Assembly: GCA_964651435.1 (NCBI GenBank)
Contig: CAZYVU010000018.1
Coordinates: forward strand, 1 to 53,692
DNA from: CAZYVU01 sp964651435
Lineage (GTDB): Bacteria; Desulfobacterota; Syntrophorhabdia; Syntrophorhabdales; CAYQXL01
DNA length: 53,692 nucleotides
Direction of reading: 5' to 3'
The notes under the pieces: generated by a model
The model's database searches: none
Told to the model about the DNA's origin: nothing
The model's input: the letters and a program-made list of their open reading frames with translations, nothing else
Program-made: the position numbers and the translations under genes
Shown: in pieces, positions 1 to 8,842 of the stretch
How positions within the stretch are numbered: position 1 is the stretch's first letter
Layout of the letters: each line of letters opens with the position of its first letter

Positions 1-1
1 G

Positions 2-2005
2 CTTCGCCGGCGCGTTGCCGAGCTGGAGCTGACGGTTGCCGAATTCAAGGGCATGGAAGAAGCGCTTCGGGAGAGCGAAGCACGCTACCGCTCTCTCGTA
101 AAGCATTCATCAGACGCCGTGTATCTCTTTGACCCCGCAACAACCCAGATTATGGAGGCAAACGCACAGTTCGGCAGAATGCTGGGCTATGCGGAGGATG
201 AGGTTTCTCAGCTTACGCTGTTCGACCTTGTCGTCCTCGATAGGGACACGATTAGAGAAAATATTCGGCGGGTCCTGCAGGATGGTGAGTTCGTTATGGG
301 CATCCGACAGTACCGCCGGAAGGACTGCTCCATTATCGACGTGGAAATAACGTCGGCCCTTATCAGGTATGGCGACGCCCATGTCGTTATGGTCAATATG
401 CGGGATGTGACGGAAAGGCGGCGGACTGAGCAGGCGCTGTACGAGCAGGCTGCGGCGCTCAAGGAACAGGCAGAGCTTCTTGAGGTGGCCGAAGATGCGA
501 TTATCGTTTGTGATTTGTCGAACCGGATTACTTTTTGGAATCGCGGTGCAGAAGAACGTTACGGCTGGTCGAGGGACGAGGTGACGGGGAAAACCCTTCA
601 CGGGCTCCTCCGCACGCAATTTCCTGAACCCTTCGAGGCAATTGCCAAGGAACTGTTCCGGAGGGGGCGGGTGGAGCGCGAGCTGGTTCAAACCACCCGA
701 GACGGCAGTACAATCATCGTGCAGAGCCGGTGGGCTTTGCGGCGCGACGGCAAGGGCCGCCCTTCGGCGGTCATGGAGATCAACAACGACATAACGGAGC
801 GAAAGAGGGCCGAGGAAGGCCTAAAGAGTGCGAAATACGATCTCCAACTAAGAGTGGCGGAGCGGACAACGGAGCTCCAGAGCGCCAACGAAAAGCTAAA
901 GCTGGAGCTAAATCGGCGAAGAATGATCGAAGAGATGCTTCGCAAGGGTGCCGAGCGCTACAAGAATCTCTTTCAGAATTCGCCAATCGGTATCTACCGC
1001 ACAGACCGGCAAGGCCGAATCCTCATGGCGAATCCGACGCTTTTGCGGATGCTCGGCTACACGTCCTTCGAGGAGCTGACCGGGGCAAAGCGCGCAAAGA
1101 GCGGCATCGAACCTACGTACCTGCGCAAGAAATTCATCAAGCAACTGGAGAAAAACGGGCGGGTGCGGGGGTTTGAGGCCGCCTGGAAGCGGCGCGACGG
1201 TTCTACAATTTTTGTGCGGGAAAACGCCAGGGCCATACGGGCCGCTGACGGCACCCTCCTTTTTTACGAGGGCACGGTGGAAGACATCAGCGAACAAAAG
1301 AAGGCGGAGGACGCGATTTTCTCATACCAGAAGCAGTTGCGTTTTCTGGCCTCCGAGCTCTCCTTGGCAGAAGAGCGCGAGCGGCGTCGTATAGCAACGA
1401 TCCTTCATGACAACATAGGCCAGATATTGGCTATTTCCAAAATCAAGCTTGGGGCCCTTGTTGAGGCGGCATCCGGCGGCGATCGCGAGGCGGCGACAAG
1501 GGAAGTGTGGGACTACATCGAACAGGCCATACGTTACACGCGCTCGCTCACTTTCGAGCTCAGTCCCCCCATCCTTTACGAGCTCGGCTTGGAGGCTGCC
1601 CTGGAATGGCTCACAGAGCAGGTTCACGGTCAACATAAACTGTCTTGTGACTTTGAAAGCGACGGTCGCCACAAGCCCTTGAGCGATGAGCTGCGTGTCT
1701 TTCTTTTCACCGCCGTCCGTGAGCTTCTCGTCAACGTAGTGAAGCACGCGCAGGCCGGACGGACAAAGGTTACGGTAAGGAAAGCAAAAGATTCCATATC
1801 CATTCACGTAGCTGATGACGGGACCGGCTTTAATGCATCGAGAATGAGGGCCAGCATGGAAGAGAACAAAGGGTTCGGCCTCTTCAGCATCAGAGAGAGG
1901 CTCCACCACCTTGGAGGGCAAATGGAAGTCAAATCTCAGCGTGGGCGCGGAACCCGGGCAATCCTGCTGGCACCTTTGCAGACTACGGATACCGGGAGGA
2001 CCTGA
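2..2005 (+). CDS. Multi-PAS sensor histidine kinase, NarL/DegS type (5' end outside window)
   Basis: The reading frame is open to the left edge of the window, so the true start lies upstream; the first in-window ATG is at 53. Counting from that ATG, three PAS-type sensory domains are visible (about residues 8-120, 140-255 and 300-420), joined by coiled-coil linkers. A HisKA_3 dimerisation domain follows, with the H-box ATILHDNIGQ and phospho-acceptor His452, then a HATPase domain (about 540-640) with a DDGTGF nucleotide-binding motif. No membrane segment is seen in the visible part, so it may be a soluble sensor, or its membrane part may lie upstream. Its stop precedes the response-regulator ATG by one base, so the two form a pair. 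The stimulus is unknown; the pst genes downstream suggest, but do not show, a link with phosphate. Confidence 0.93.
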   Translation, partial: LRRRVAELELTVAEFKGMEEALRESEARYRSLVKHSSDAVYLFDPATTQIMEANAQFGRMLGYAEDEVSQLTLFDLVVLDRDTIRENIRRVLQDGEFVMGIRQYRRKDCSIIDVEITSALIRYGDAHVVMVNMRDVTERRRTEQALYEQAAALKEQAELLEVAEDAIIVCDLSNRITFWNRGAEERYGWSRDEVTGKTLHGLLRTQFPEPFEAIAKELFRRGRVERELVQTTRDGSTIIVQSRWALRRDGKGRPSAVMEINNDITERKRAEEGLKSAKYDLQLRVAERTTELQSANEKLKLELNRRRMIEEMLRKGAERYKNLFQNSPIGIYRTDRQGRILMANPTLLRMLGYTSFEELTGAKRAKSGIEPTYLRKKFIKQLEKNGRVRGFEAAWKRRDGSTIFVRENARAIRAADGTLLFYEGTVEDISEQKKAEDAIFSYQKQLRFLASELSLAEERERRRIATILHDNIGQILAISKIKLGALVEAASGGDREAATREVWDYIEQAIRYTRSLTFELSPPILYELGLEAALEWLTEQVHGQHKLSCDFESDGRHKPLSDELRVFLFTAVRELLVNVVKHAQAGRTKVTVRKAKDSISIHVADDGTGFNASRMRASMEENKGFGLFSIRERLHHLGGQMEVKSQRGRGTRAILLAPLQTTDTGRT

Positions 2006-2006
2006 A

Positions 2007-2660
2007 ATGACAACGAAGATTATTCTCGCCGACGATCACAAGATAATACGTGAGGGGTTGCGTTCTCTTCTCGACCAGCAGGCCGACATGGAGGTTATCG
2101 CAGAGACGCAAGACGGACTTTCAACGGTTCGTCTTACCCAAAAGCTCCTACCCGACGTGGTCATTATGGATATCGGGATGCCGGAAATGAATGGAATCGA
2201 GGCGACGAGGGCCATTGTCAGCTCCGCAAAGGGTGTTAAGATTATCGCCCTTTCTATGCACTCTGACAAAAGGTTTGTGCTCGAGATGTTAAAGGCCGGG
2301 GCCTCCGGCTATCTGCTCAAGGATAGCGCCTTTGAAGAGCTCGTAACAGCCATCCACACCGTCATGGCCAGCCAAAGATACTTAAGCCCAAAGGTCACAG
2401 ACGTCGTTGTGGAGGAGTACCTCGGTAACCTAACGAGGAATGAATCAACGGTTTTCACGATTCTCACAGTTAGGGAGCGAGAGGTTCTCCAGCTTCTCGC
2501 CGAAGGCAAGACCACCAAACTGATCGCGGCCACGCTTCACGTCAGCGTCAAGACCATCGAGACCCATAGGCAGCAGATCATGGAGAAACTTAACCTGCGC
2601 AGTATAGCAGAGCTGACGAAGTACGCCATACGGGAGGGGCTTACGTCTTTGGAGGCCTGA
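2007..2660 (+). CDS. NarL/FixJ-family response regulator
   Basis: 217-aa DNA-binding response regulator and partner of the preceding kinase. The receiver domain (about 1-120) has the acidic pocket D9/D10, phospho-acceptor Asp55 in IMDIGMP and a conserved Lys near 105. The C-terminal LuxR-type helix-turn-helix (about 150-205) reads LTVREREVLQLLAEG and then KTIETHRQQIMEKL. The ATG at 2007 is preferred to an upstream in-frame ATG at 1911, because that one lies inside the kinase gene and would add 32 residues foreign to the family. About 96 bases separate it from phoU, with a good promoter in between, so the pst genes can be transcribed separately. Its targets are not visible from sequence. Confidence 0.95.
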   Translation: MTTKIILADDHKIIREGLRSLLDQQADMEVIAETQDGLSTVRLTQKLLPDVVIMDIGMPEMNGIEATRAIVSSAKGVKIIALSMHSDKRFVLEMLKAGASGYLLKDSAFEELVTAIHTVMASQRYLSPKVTDVVVEEYLGNLTRNESTVFTILTVREREVLQLLAEGKTTKLIAATLHVSVKTIETHRQQIMEKLNLRSIAELTKYAIREGLTSLEA

Positions 2661-2700
2661 GACAATTCGATCCTCCGGCTGAAAGTGGCGTAAAATCTGT

Positions 2701-2729
2701 TTGTCATAGCCCAAAAAAACGACTATACT
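2701..2729 (+). promoter_or_regulatory. Sigma-70-type promoter of the phoU-pst operon
   Basis: TTGTCA (2701-2706), a 17-base spacer and TATACT (2724-2729); each hexamer matches consensus at five of six positions. The predicted start is near 2736, about 20 bases before phoU. The -35 region (TTTGTCATAG) resembles one half of a PHO box, but no second half-site is seen. Confidence 0.6.
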
Positions 2730-2756
2730 CTACATGGTCGCGGAGCCGGAGGCTTA

Positions 2757-3440
2757 GTGTTTATGGATGGACATATATACAAAACGTTTGATCTTGAGCT
2801 GAAAGAGCTTAAGGAGAAACTGCTCTACGAGGGGGGCTTGGTCGAAAAGGCCATTCGAGGCGCTATCCATGCCCTGCTCGAACGAAACTCATCGCTGGCG
2901 CACCAAGTCATCGAGGACGATCACATTCTTAACGCCAGGGAGGTGGAAACCGATGAGTTCTGCCTTAAGCTGTTGGCGCTCCGCCAACCGGCCGCCCGGG
3001 ATCTTCGGTTTATTACCACTGCCATAAAAATCAACTATGACCTTGAGAGAATCGGGGATATGGCAGTCAACATTTGCGAGCGCGTGCAGGAACTGAACCT
3101 GGAGCCCCAGCTAAAACCCTACATTGACCTCCCCAAGATGGCCGAAACCGTACAGGAGATGGTGAAGGAGAGCCTCGATGCATTCGTGAAAGAGGACGTC
3201 CAGACAGCCTGGAAGGTAACGCGGGACGACGAGCAGGTGGACCAGCTCCTCGACCAGATTTTCCGGGAGCTTCTGACATACATGATGCAGGATCCAAAAA
3301 CGATATCGAGAGCGACGAGGTTGCTTTTCATCTCTAAGTATCTCGAGCGCATGGCCGACCACGCCGTCAACATCGCAGAGTTGGTCATATTTATGGTGGA
3401 AGGGAAAATCATACGGCACCTGGACAGCCAAGAGGAATAG
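2757..3440 (+). CDS. phoU: PhoU, phosphate transport and signalling regulator
   Basis: 227-aa cytoplasmic protein with the two three-helix-bundle PhoU repeats (about 10-105 and 115-215). The acidic metal-binding signatures are present, for example INYDLERIGDMAVNI in the first repeat and SKYLERMADHAVNI in the second. PhoU connects the Pst transporter to phosphate signalling and limits uptake. The start may be GTG 2757 or ATG 2763; GGAGG at 2748-2752 lies 4 and 10 bases upstream respectively, so either is possible. phoU is first in this operon, not last as in the enteric pstSCAB-phoU order. No phoR/phoB pair is present in the window. Confidence 0.95.
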   Translation: MFMDGHIYKTFDLELKELKEKLLYEGGLVEKAIRGAIHALLERNSSLAHQVIEDDHILNAREVETDEFCLKLLALRQPAARDLRFITTAIKINYDLERIGDMAVNICERVQELNLEPQLKPYIDLPKMAETVQEMVKESLDAFVKEDVQTAWKVTRDDEQVDQLLDQIFRELLTYMMQDPKTISRATRLLFISKYLERMADHAVNIAELVIFMVEGKIIRHLDSQEE

Positions 3441-3443
3441 CCG

Positions 3444-4256
3444 GTGGCCCTCAAGCTATGGTGCATACTTCTTCTCGTTGTGCTGCTCCCCTGCTGTTCG
3501 ACACAGTCCCTTGACCCGCACGGAAAGGGAAAAAGGGCCGTCACAATAGCAGGATCGACGTCAGTCATGCCCTTTACCGAGAAGCTCGCCGAACACTTCA
3601 TGGTCGACCACCCGGCCTTCACCGTCGATGTTCAGGGAGGAGGATCAACGGCGGGGATACAGGCCGTACTTAACGGTACCGTCGAGATAGGGATGTCATC
3701 CAGGTCTTTGAAGGATGGGGAACAAAACCTGAACACCATCACTATATGTTACGACGGCATCGCCCTCGTAATACATCCCAGCAACCCGTTGGCGGCACTC
3801 ACGTTACAGGATGCAAGCCGAATCTTTGCGGGACAGATTAGGAATTGGAGCGAATTAGGGTGGATCGATCGCAGAATAGACGCCGTCACGAGAGAGGAAG
3901 GCTCGGGCACGCGTGGGGCCTTTGAGGAATTGGTCATGGGGAGCCTGGAAATAGACGACTCGATCATGGTTCAGGATTCCAACGGTTCGGTAAAAGAGGT
4001 CGTGGCGACGGACCCTTATGCTATAGGATACATCTCCATGGGTCTCGTTGACAGCAGGGTTAAGCCGCTCAGCATAGATGGCGTACCTCCAACGATGGGC
4101 GCCATCAAAACAGGAAGATACAAGATTGTCAGGCCCTTTCTCTATGTCACCAACGGCGAACTGACCGAACACCCCCGAACATTCGTTGAGTTCGTCTTGT
4201 CGCAGGACGGGCAGAGCATCCTTAAAAAGGAAGGTTTGATAGGCTTCTATGATTGA
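3444..4256 (+). CDS. pstS: Phosphate ABC transporter substrate-binding lipoprotein
   Basis: 270-aa PstS-type protein that captures phosphate outside the inner membrane for PstCA. A short hydrophobic leader ends in a lipobox-like VLLPCC, with Cys17 or Cys18 as the lipidation site. Phosphate-binding motifs follow: AGSTSVMP near 36, GGGSTAG near 65 and EEGSGTRGAFEE near 152. It starts with GTG, three bases after the phoU stop, and its end overlaps pstC by 8 bases, indicating translational coupling. The length is close to the short PstS class (about 270-300 aa). Confidence 0.95.
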   Translation: MALKLWCILLLVVLLPCCSTQSLDPHGKGKRAVTIAGSTSVMPFTEKLAEHFMVDHPAFTVDVQGGGSTAGIQAVLNGTVEIGMSSRSLKDGEQNLNTITICYDGIALVIHPSNPLAALTLQDASRIFAGQIRNWSELGWIDRRIDAVTREEGSGTRGAFEELVMGSLEIDDSIMVQDSNGSVKEVVATDPYAIGYISMGLVDSRVKPLSIDGVPPTMGAIKTGRYKIVRPFLYVTNGELTEHPRTFVEFVLSQDGQSILKKEGLIGFYD

Positions 4257-5112
4257 TCAGGGTTTTTCCAAAGAGCGTCTCGTAAGATGGACACTCATCC
4301 TTTTTGCTCTATCGTCACTCCTTTTTCTCTTTCTCATCTTCACATTCATCCTCGCTGAGGGCCTTCCCCTTTTCCTCAAGGTAGGGGCCACAAGCATCAT
4401 CGGCGGCTTCAAGTGGGCACCGACAAAGGGCTCCTTCGGCATATTTCCGATGATTGTATCGTCGTTTCTCGTTACTCTCGGAGCCCTGGCCATCGGGGGA
4501 CCCCTTGGTCTATCCTGCGCTATCTATCTTTCTGAGTACTCAGGAAAGAAGCTGAAACTTTTCCTGAAGCCAGCCATTGAGTTACTCGCCGGTATTCCTT
4601 CGGTGGTCTATGGTTTTCTCGGGGTAATCTATATCGTTCCCCTTGTAAGGACACTTCTTGGAGGATCGGGGTTCTCACTCCTCTCCACGTCCATCGTGTT
4701 GGGTGTCATGATCCTGCCGACAATCATCAGCATCTCCTTCGACTCCCTCACCAGCGTTCCGCGCAGCTACCGCGAAGGTTCCTTTGCCATGGGCGCAACG
4801 AAATGGCAGACCATTTACCGGGTCATCGTCCCTGCTGCACGGTCAGGCATTGTGGCAAGCTTTATACTGGGCATGGGCCGCGCCATCGGCGAGACCATGG
4901 CCGTTATCATGATAGCCGGTAATGCCCTCAAAATACCTACGAGCATTCTTGACCCCCTGAGGACCTTAACGGGCAATATCGCCCTCGAACTCGCTTACGC
5001 CACCGGTGACCACCGAAAGGGGTTATTTTCGACAGGCGTCGTCCTTATGGTAATTATTATGATCCTCAACTATATAGCCAATTTCGGTATAAGGCGGAGA
5101 TCGTCCAAATGA
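4249..5112 (+). CDS. pstC: Phosphate ABC transporter permease PstC
   Basis: 287-aa inner-membrane permease with about six hydrophobic segments. The first is near residues 14-38 and the BPD_transp_1 core spans about 75-280. The cytoplasmic coupling (EAA) loop lies around 170-200, with SYREGSFAMGATKWQT followed by GRAIGETMAV, both typical of PstC. Its start lies inside the end of pstS and its end overlaps pstA by 4 bases (ATGA). It forms the membrane channel together with PstA. Confidence 0.96.
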   Translation: MIDQGFSKERLVRWTLILFALSSLLFLFLIFTFILAEGLPLFLKVGATSIIGGFKWAPTKGSFGIFPMIVSSFLVTLGALAIGGPLGLSCAIYLSEYSGKKLKLFLKPAIELLAGIPSVVYGFLGVIYIVPLVRTLLGGSGFSLLSTSIVLGVMILPTIISISFDSLTSVPRSYREGSFAMGATKWQTIYRVIVPAARSGIVASFILGMGRAIGETMAVIMIAGNALKIPTSILDPLRTLTGNIALELAYATGDHRKGLFSTGVVLMVIIMILNYIANFGIRRRSSK

Positions 5113-5945
5113 GGATAAATCCGAGGCTGGTCGACCGGATCGCGCGCTACGGTTTCAACCTTCAAGCCTACTTTACGGTCACCATCCTGGTGGTCATTGT
5201 GGCCATCATCTTTGTAAAAGGATTTCCACACTTTAGCCTCGAATTTATCTTTTCCTACCCTGAGGACATGGGGCGGCACGGAGGCATCTTCCCCTCCATT
5301 GTGGGCACAATCCTGCTTTCCTTGCTCTCCATTTTGCTGGCAACGCCGTTGGGGGTGGGAACAGCCATTTTTCTAACAGAGTATACCAAGGAATCTGTGT
5401 TCACTAAAATCATCCGTTTTGGCGTCGAATCGCTTGCCGGCATACCGTCTATCCTTTACGGACTTTTTGGCTTCATCTTTTTTGTCATCAAGCTGGGCAT
5501 GGGATGGTCCCTCCTTGCAGGGGTTCTCACGCTCACCATCATGATTCTTCCGACCATCATCAGGACCAGCGAGGAGGCAATCAAAGCGGTGCCCACAAAC
5601 CTCAGAATGGTAAGCTACTCCCTGAGCGCAACGAAGTGGGAGACGGTCAGAAAAGTCGTCCTTCCATCGGCCATTCCCGGTATCCTGACAGGCATCATGT
5701 TAAGCATAGGGCGGGCCGTAGGAGAAACGGCGGCCATCATCTTCACTATGGGGAGTTCCCTGAGGCTGCCGAGGTCCTTTTTCGACTCCGGCCGGACCAT
5801 GGCCGTCCACTTCTATATCTTGGCCCGCGAGGGCATTTCTATGGAAAAGGCATATGCCACGGCCCTTGTTCTTGTTCTGAGCATCCTTCTCATCAACATC
5901 CTTGCCTATTACCTGATGAACAAGGCCATATCAAGATATTCCTGA
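5109..5945 (+). CDS. pstA: Phosphate ABC transporter permease PstA
   Basis: 278-aa inner-membrane permease paired with PstC. It has an N-terminal membrane segment near 19-40 and a BPD_transp_1 core with the coupling-loop sequence YSLSATKWETVRKVVLP and the GRAVGETAAI motif typical of PstA. It starts by ATGA overlap with pstC and ends 10 bases before pstB1. Length and motifs are ordinary; nothing suggests loss of function. Confidence 0.96.
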   Translation: MRINPRLVDRIARYGFNLQAYFTVTILVVIVAIIFVKGFPHFSLEFIFSYPEDMGRHGGIFPSIVGTILLSLLSILLATPLGVGTAIFLTEYTKESVFTKIIRFGVESLAGIPSILYGLFGFIFFVIKLGMGWSLLAGVLTLTIMILPTIIRTSEEAIKAVPTNLRMVSYSLSATKWETVRKVVLPSAIPGILTGIMLSIGRAVGETAAIIFTMGSSLRLPRSFFDSGRTMAVHFYILAREGISMEKAYATALVLVLSILLINILAYYLMNKAISRYS

Positions 5946-5955
5946 CAAAAAACGC

Positions 5956-6711
5956 ATGGACAAGAAGATCGAAGCAAAAAATCTGCGCGTATCCTTTGGT
6001 AATGAGGAAGTTCTCAAAGGTATTACCATCGGCGTTCGAAGGAACACGGTTACTGGCTTTATGGGGCCTTCCGGTAGCGGCAAATCCACTTTCATATCCG
6101 TTCTCAATCGAATGATCGATTTCGAAGGCAACGCGCAAATCGCCGGTCAGGTTTTCATCGACGGGGCGAACATTATCAGCGACGATCAGGACCCCGTTCT
6201 TTTGAGAAGGAAGATAGGGACTGTTTTCGCCGTGCCTATTCCCCTGCCCAGATCAATCTTTGAAAACATCGCCTACGGCCCCCGCTTGAAAGGCTCGGCA
6301 GAAAAGGACGATCTTAAGGAGATCGTCGAACAGAGCCTCAGGAAGGCCTTCCTATGGGACGAGGTCAAGGACCGGCTTCACACATCGGCCATCAAGCTGT
6401 CCGGCGGTCAGCAGCAGAGGCTTTGCCTTGCCCGCACGCTGGCCCTCAAACCCGACATCGTCCTTCTCGACGAGCCCTGTTCCGGTCTCGACCCTATTTC
6501 AACGGCCAAGATAGAAGAGGCATTGAGCGAACTAAAGAAGGACTACACCATCATTCTCGTGTCCAACAACACGAAGCAGATTGCCCGCATTACCGATTAT
6601 GCGGCATTCTTTTATCTCGGCCAACTCATTGAATACGACGTAACAGAAAGGGTGTTCACGGCGCCCTCTCAAAAACAGACTGAAGATTATATCCAGGGAA
6701 AGTTTGGATAA
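5956..6711 (+). CDS. pstB: PstB-like ATPase 1, degenerate Q-loop and H-loop
   Basis: 251-aa ABC ATPase expected to power PstCA. Walker A (GPSGSGKST, 37-45), signature LSGGQ (148-152) and Walker B with catalytic Glu (IVLLDEP, 168-174) are intact. Two residues normally invariant in PstB are changed. The Q-loop reads VFAVPIPLP, with Ala92 where Gln is expected, and the switch/H-loop reads LVSNNTKQ, with Asn204 where His is expected. In other asymmetric ABC transporters such changes cripple hydrolysis at the site built on that subunit's Walker motifs. The gene shares one base with the second pstB (TAATG), so the two products are made together. The signature motif is perfect, so it can complete the ATP site of its partner. 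Confidence 0.93.
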   Translation: MDKKIEAKNLRVSFGNEEVLKGITIGVRRNTVTGFMGPSGSGKSTFISVLNRMIDFEGNAQIAGQVFIDGANIISDDQDPVLLRRKIGTVFAVPIPLPRSIFENIAYGPRLKGSAEKDDLKEIVEQSLRKAFLWDEVKDRLHTSAIKLSGGQQQRLCLARTLALKPDIVLLDEPCSGLDPISTAKIEEALSELKKDYTIILVSNNTKQIARITDYAAFFYLGQLIEYDVTERVFTAPSQKQTEDYIQGKFG

Positions 6712-7463
6712 TGGACGGATACGCCCTTGAGACGAGAAACCTGAACCTCTTTTACGGCACATTTCATGCCCTAAAGAACGTGGATTTTTGCGTTTACCAA
6801 CGGGCCATAACAGCCCTGATAGGTCCTTCCGGTTGCGGAAAATCTACCCTTTTACGCTGTTTTAACCGGATGAATGACCTCATCGACGACGTCCGGCTGA
6901 GCGGCGATGCCTTTGTGAAGAACGAAAGATTGGAAGACATAGACATCGTGGAACTGCGAAAGCGGGTCGGTATGGTTTTTCAGCGGCCCAACCCGTTTCC
7001 CTTTTCCGTCTTGGAAAACATGACCTATGGGCTAAAGGTCCATGGCCTGTGGGGCAAACGCCGGTCCATGGAGATCGTCGAGAGGTGCCTCAGGGCCGTC
7101 GGACTTTGGGAAGACTTAAAGGACAAACTGGCTGCGCCGGCCCTGAGTCTGTCGGAGGAGACCAAACAGCGGCTTTGTGTTGCCCGGCTTCTTACCATCG
7201 AACCGGAGATCATTCTCCTGGACGAGCCCTGTTCTGCCCTGGATCCTATTGCCACGCTCCGTATCGAGGAGCTGATGATGGAGCTTAAAGAGCAATACAC
7301 CATTCTTATCGTCACGCACAACATGCAACAGGCTGCCCGGGTTTCGGATTACACCGGCTTTATGCTTCTCGGGGAGCTCGTCGAGTATGGCGAAACGTCT
7401 CAGATATTCACGGCGCCGAAAGATGAAAGAACAGAGGGCTACATCACGGGGCGGTTCGGGTAG
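6711..7463 (+). CDS. pstB: PstB-like ATPase 2, degenerate ABC signature
   Basis: 250-aa ABC ATPase and paralogue of the preceding gene. Walker A (GPSGCGKST, 38-46), Q-loop Gln91 (VFQRPNPFP), Walker B with Glu (IILLDEP, 167-173) and H-loop His203 (IVTHNMQQ) are canonical PstB. The signature is not: residues 147-151 read LSEET instead of LSGGQ. The defects complement those of PstB1. A heterodimer would have one intact ATP site (Walker, Q and H from this protein plus LSGGQ from PstB1) and one degenerate site. It is the last gene of the pst operon; a hairpin follows at 7474-7525. I see no frameshift or truncation, and the rest of the protein is well conserved. Confidence 0.93.
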   Translation: MDGYALETRNLNLFYGTFHALKNVDFCVYQRAITALIGPSGCGKSTLLRCFNRMNDLIDDVRLSGDAFVKNERLEDIDIVELRKRVGMVFQRPNPFPFSVLENMTYGLKVHGLWGKRRSMEIVERCLRAVGLWEDLKDKLAAPALSLSEETKQRLCVARLLTIEPEIILLDEPCSALDPIATLRIEELMMELKEQYTILIVTHNMQQAARVSDYTGFMLLGELVEYGETSQIFTAPKDERTEGYITGRFG

Positions 7464-7525
7464 AAAAAAGAAACAGGGTTCAAGGGAAAGGGGGGTAGAA
7501 TGGTTGGAAAAACCCTCGAACCCTG
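7461..7525 (-). terminator. Intrinsic terminator between converging operons
   Basis: Arms at 7474-7486 and 7513-7525 form a 13-bp stem with one mismatch and a 26-base loop. Read on the minus strand, the stem is followed by TTTCTTTTTTCTA, so it best terminates the CoA-transferase operon. It may also stop pst transcripts on the plus strand, although no U-run follows on that side. Confidence 0.7.
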
Positions 7526-7543
7526 CTGGTTGGCTGCGTTTCC

Positions 7544-8842
7544 TTACAGCTTTACGTGGTACATTTCAAACGCTTCTCTCGTTAGAGCTTCTCGGAACCG
7601 GGGGTCGGCCACATTAATCAACCCTCTCATCCGCTCCCTCACTGTCTTTCCCTTCAAACTTGCGATCCCATGGTCCGTCACCACATAATCAACATCGTTT
7701 CGTGACGTCGTCACAGCCGCACCCTTTTTCAGTGTTGAAACGATACGTGAGACTTCACCCTTGGCCGAACTGGGGAGGGCAATGATTGCCTTACCGCCCT
7801 GAGACATTCTGGCTCCCCTCACGAAATCAAGCTGGCCTCCTACCCCGCTGAACTGTCTCGGTCCCAGCGTGTCGGCGCAAACCTGACCCAGTAAGTCTAC
7901 CTCAAGCGCCGAGTTAATTGCAATCATATTCTTATTTTGCGCTACTATATAGGGATTATTTGTGTAATCAACGGTTCGCATCTCAATCATCGGATTGTCG
8001 TCGACCCAGTTGTAGAACTCCCGAGAACCCATAAGAAAGTTCACCACAATTTTTCCCTTATGAAGCGTCTTGCGCCGGCCTGTGACCACGCCTTTATCGA
8101 CAAGATGCTTCACTCCGTCCGAGATCATTTCCGAATGGACACCAAGGTCCTTAAAGTTCGTCAGGTACATGAGCACAGCGTCGGGAATTCCGCCGATCCC
8201 AAGCTGGAGACAGAATCCGTCCTCGATCAACTCGGCCACGTGTCTCCCAATGTTCTTCTCCACATCCGTCAGCGTGGCGGCCTTCAATTCGTGAATGGCC
8301 ACGTCGGTTTCGATAAAGTGATCTATGTCCGTGACGTGTACAAAAGAATCTCCCAACGTCCGCGGCATCGTCCGGTTAACCTCGGCTATGACTATGCCCG
8401 CCGTCTCAACCGCCTTTTTTGTATAGTCGACAGAAACACCCAAGCTGCAGAACCCATTCGCGTCCGGCGGAGAAACAGTAACCATAGCGATGTCGATAGG
8501 CAGCGTGTCACCGAATAGTGAGGGTATTTCGCTGAAAAGGTAGGGTATATAGTCTCCCCTGTTGTCCCATATCGCTTCACGCGTCGCTGCTCCCGAGAAA
8601 AGCGCCACGTGTCTAAAGCTCTCAGCAAACTCCGGTCGGCAGTACAGCGCTTCTCCCATGGGGACCATGTGAACGATCTCAACCCCTTTTAGCTCTCCTA
8701 CCCTTTGCATGAGTGCTCCGGGGAGAAGGCGGGGCTCTCCTGCAGCGTGAGAAAAAACGATGCGATCCCCTGATTTTACAAACTTAACGGCATCCGCGGG
8801 ATAACACAAACGCGCCTTGTAATGGTCAAGCCAGCCTTTCAT
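7544..8842 (-). CDS. 4-hydroxybutyrate/butyryl-CoA:acetate CoA-transferase family protein
   Basis: 432-aa class I CoA-transferase of the acetyl-CoA hydrolase/transferase family, the length of AbfT/Cat2-type enzymes. The catalytic Glu falls at residue 238 in GVHSEM, the position known for 4-hydroxybutyrate CoA-transferase. Further family motifs are GIGGIPDAV near 213, SALEVDLLGQV near 310 and the C-terminal GVGGQLDFVRGA. It exchanges CoA between acetyl-CoA (or another acyl-CoA) and 4-hydroxybutyrate. With the dehydratase two genes upstream, it would activate 4-hydroxybutyrate and pass it on to crotonyl-CoA. It is the last gene of its operon and overlaps the small Cys-protein gene by 4 bases. 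The exact acyl donor cannot be read from sequence. Confidence 0.92.
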   Translation of the reverse strand: MKGWLDHYKARLCYPADAVKFVKSGDRIVFSHAAGEPRLLPGALMQRVGELKGVEIVHMVPMGEALYCRPEFAESFRHVALFSGAATREAIWDNRGDYIPYLFSEIPSLFGDTLPIDIAMVTVSPPDANGFCSLGVSVDYTKKAVETAGIVIAEVNRTMPRTLGDSFVHVTDIDHFIETDVAIHELKAATLTDVEKNIGRHVAELIEDGFCLQLGIGGIPDAVLMYLTNFKDLGVHSEMISDGVKHLVDKGVVTGRRKTLHKGKIVVNFLMGSREFYNWVDDNPMIEMRTVDYTNNPYIVAQNKNMIAINSALEVDLLGQVCADTLGPRQFSGVGGQLDFVRGARMSQGGKAIIALPSSAKGEVSRIVSTLKKGAAVTTSRNDVDYVVTDHGIASLKGKTVRERMRGLINVADPRFREALTREAFEMYHVKL

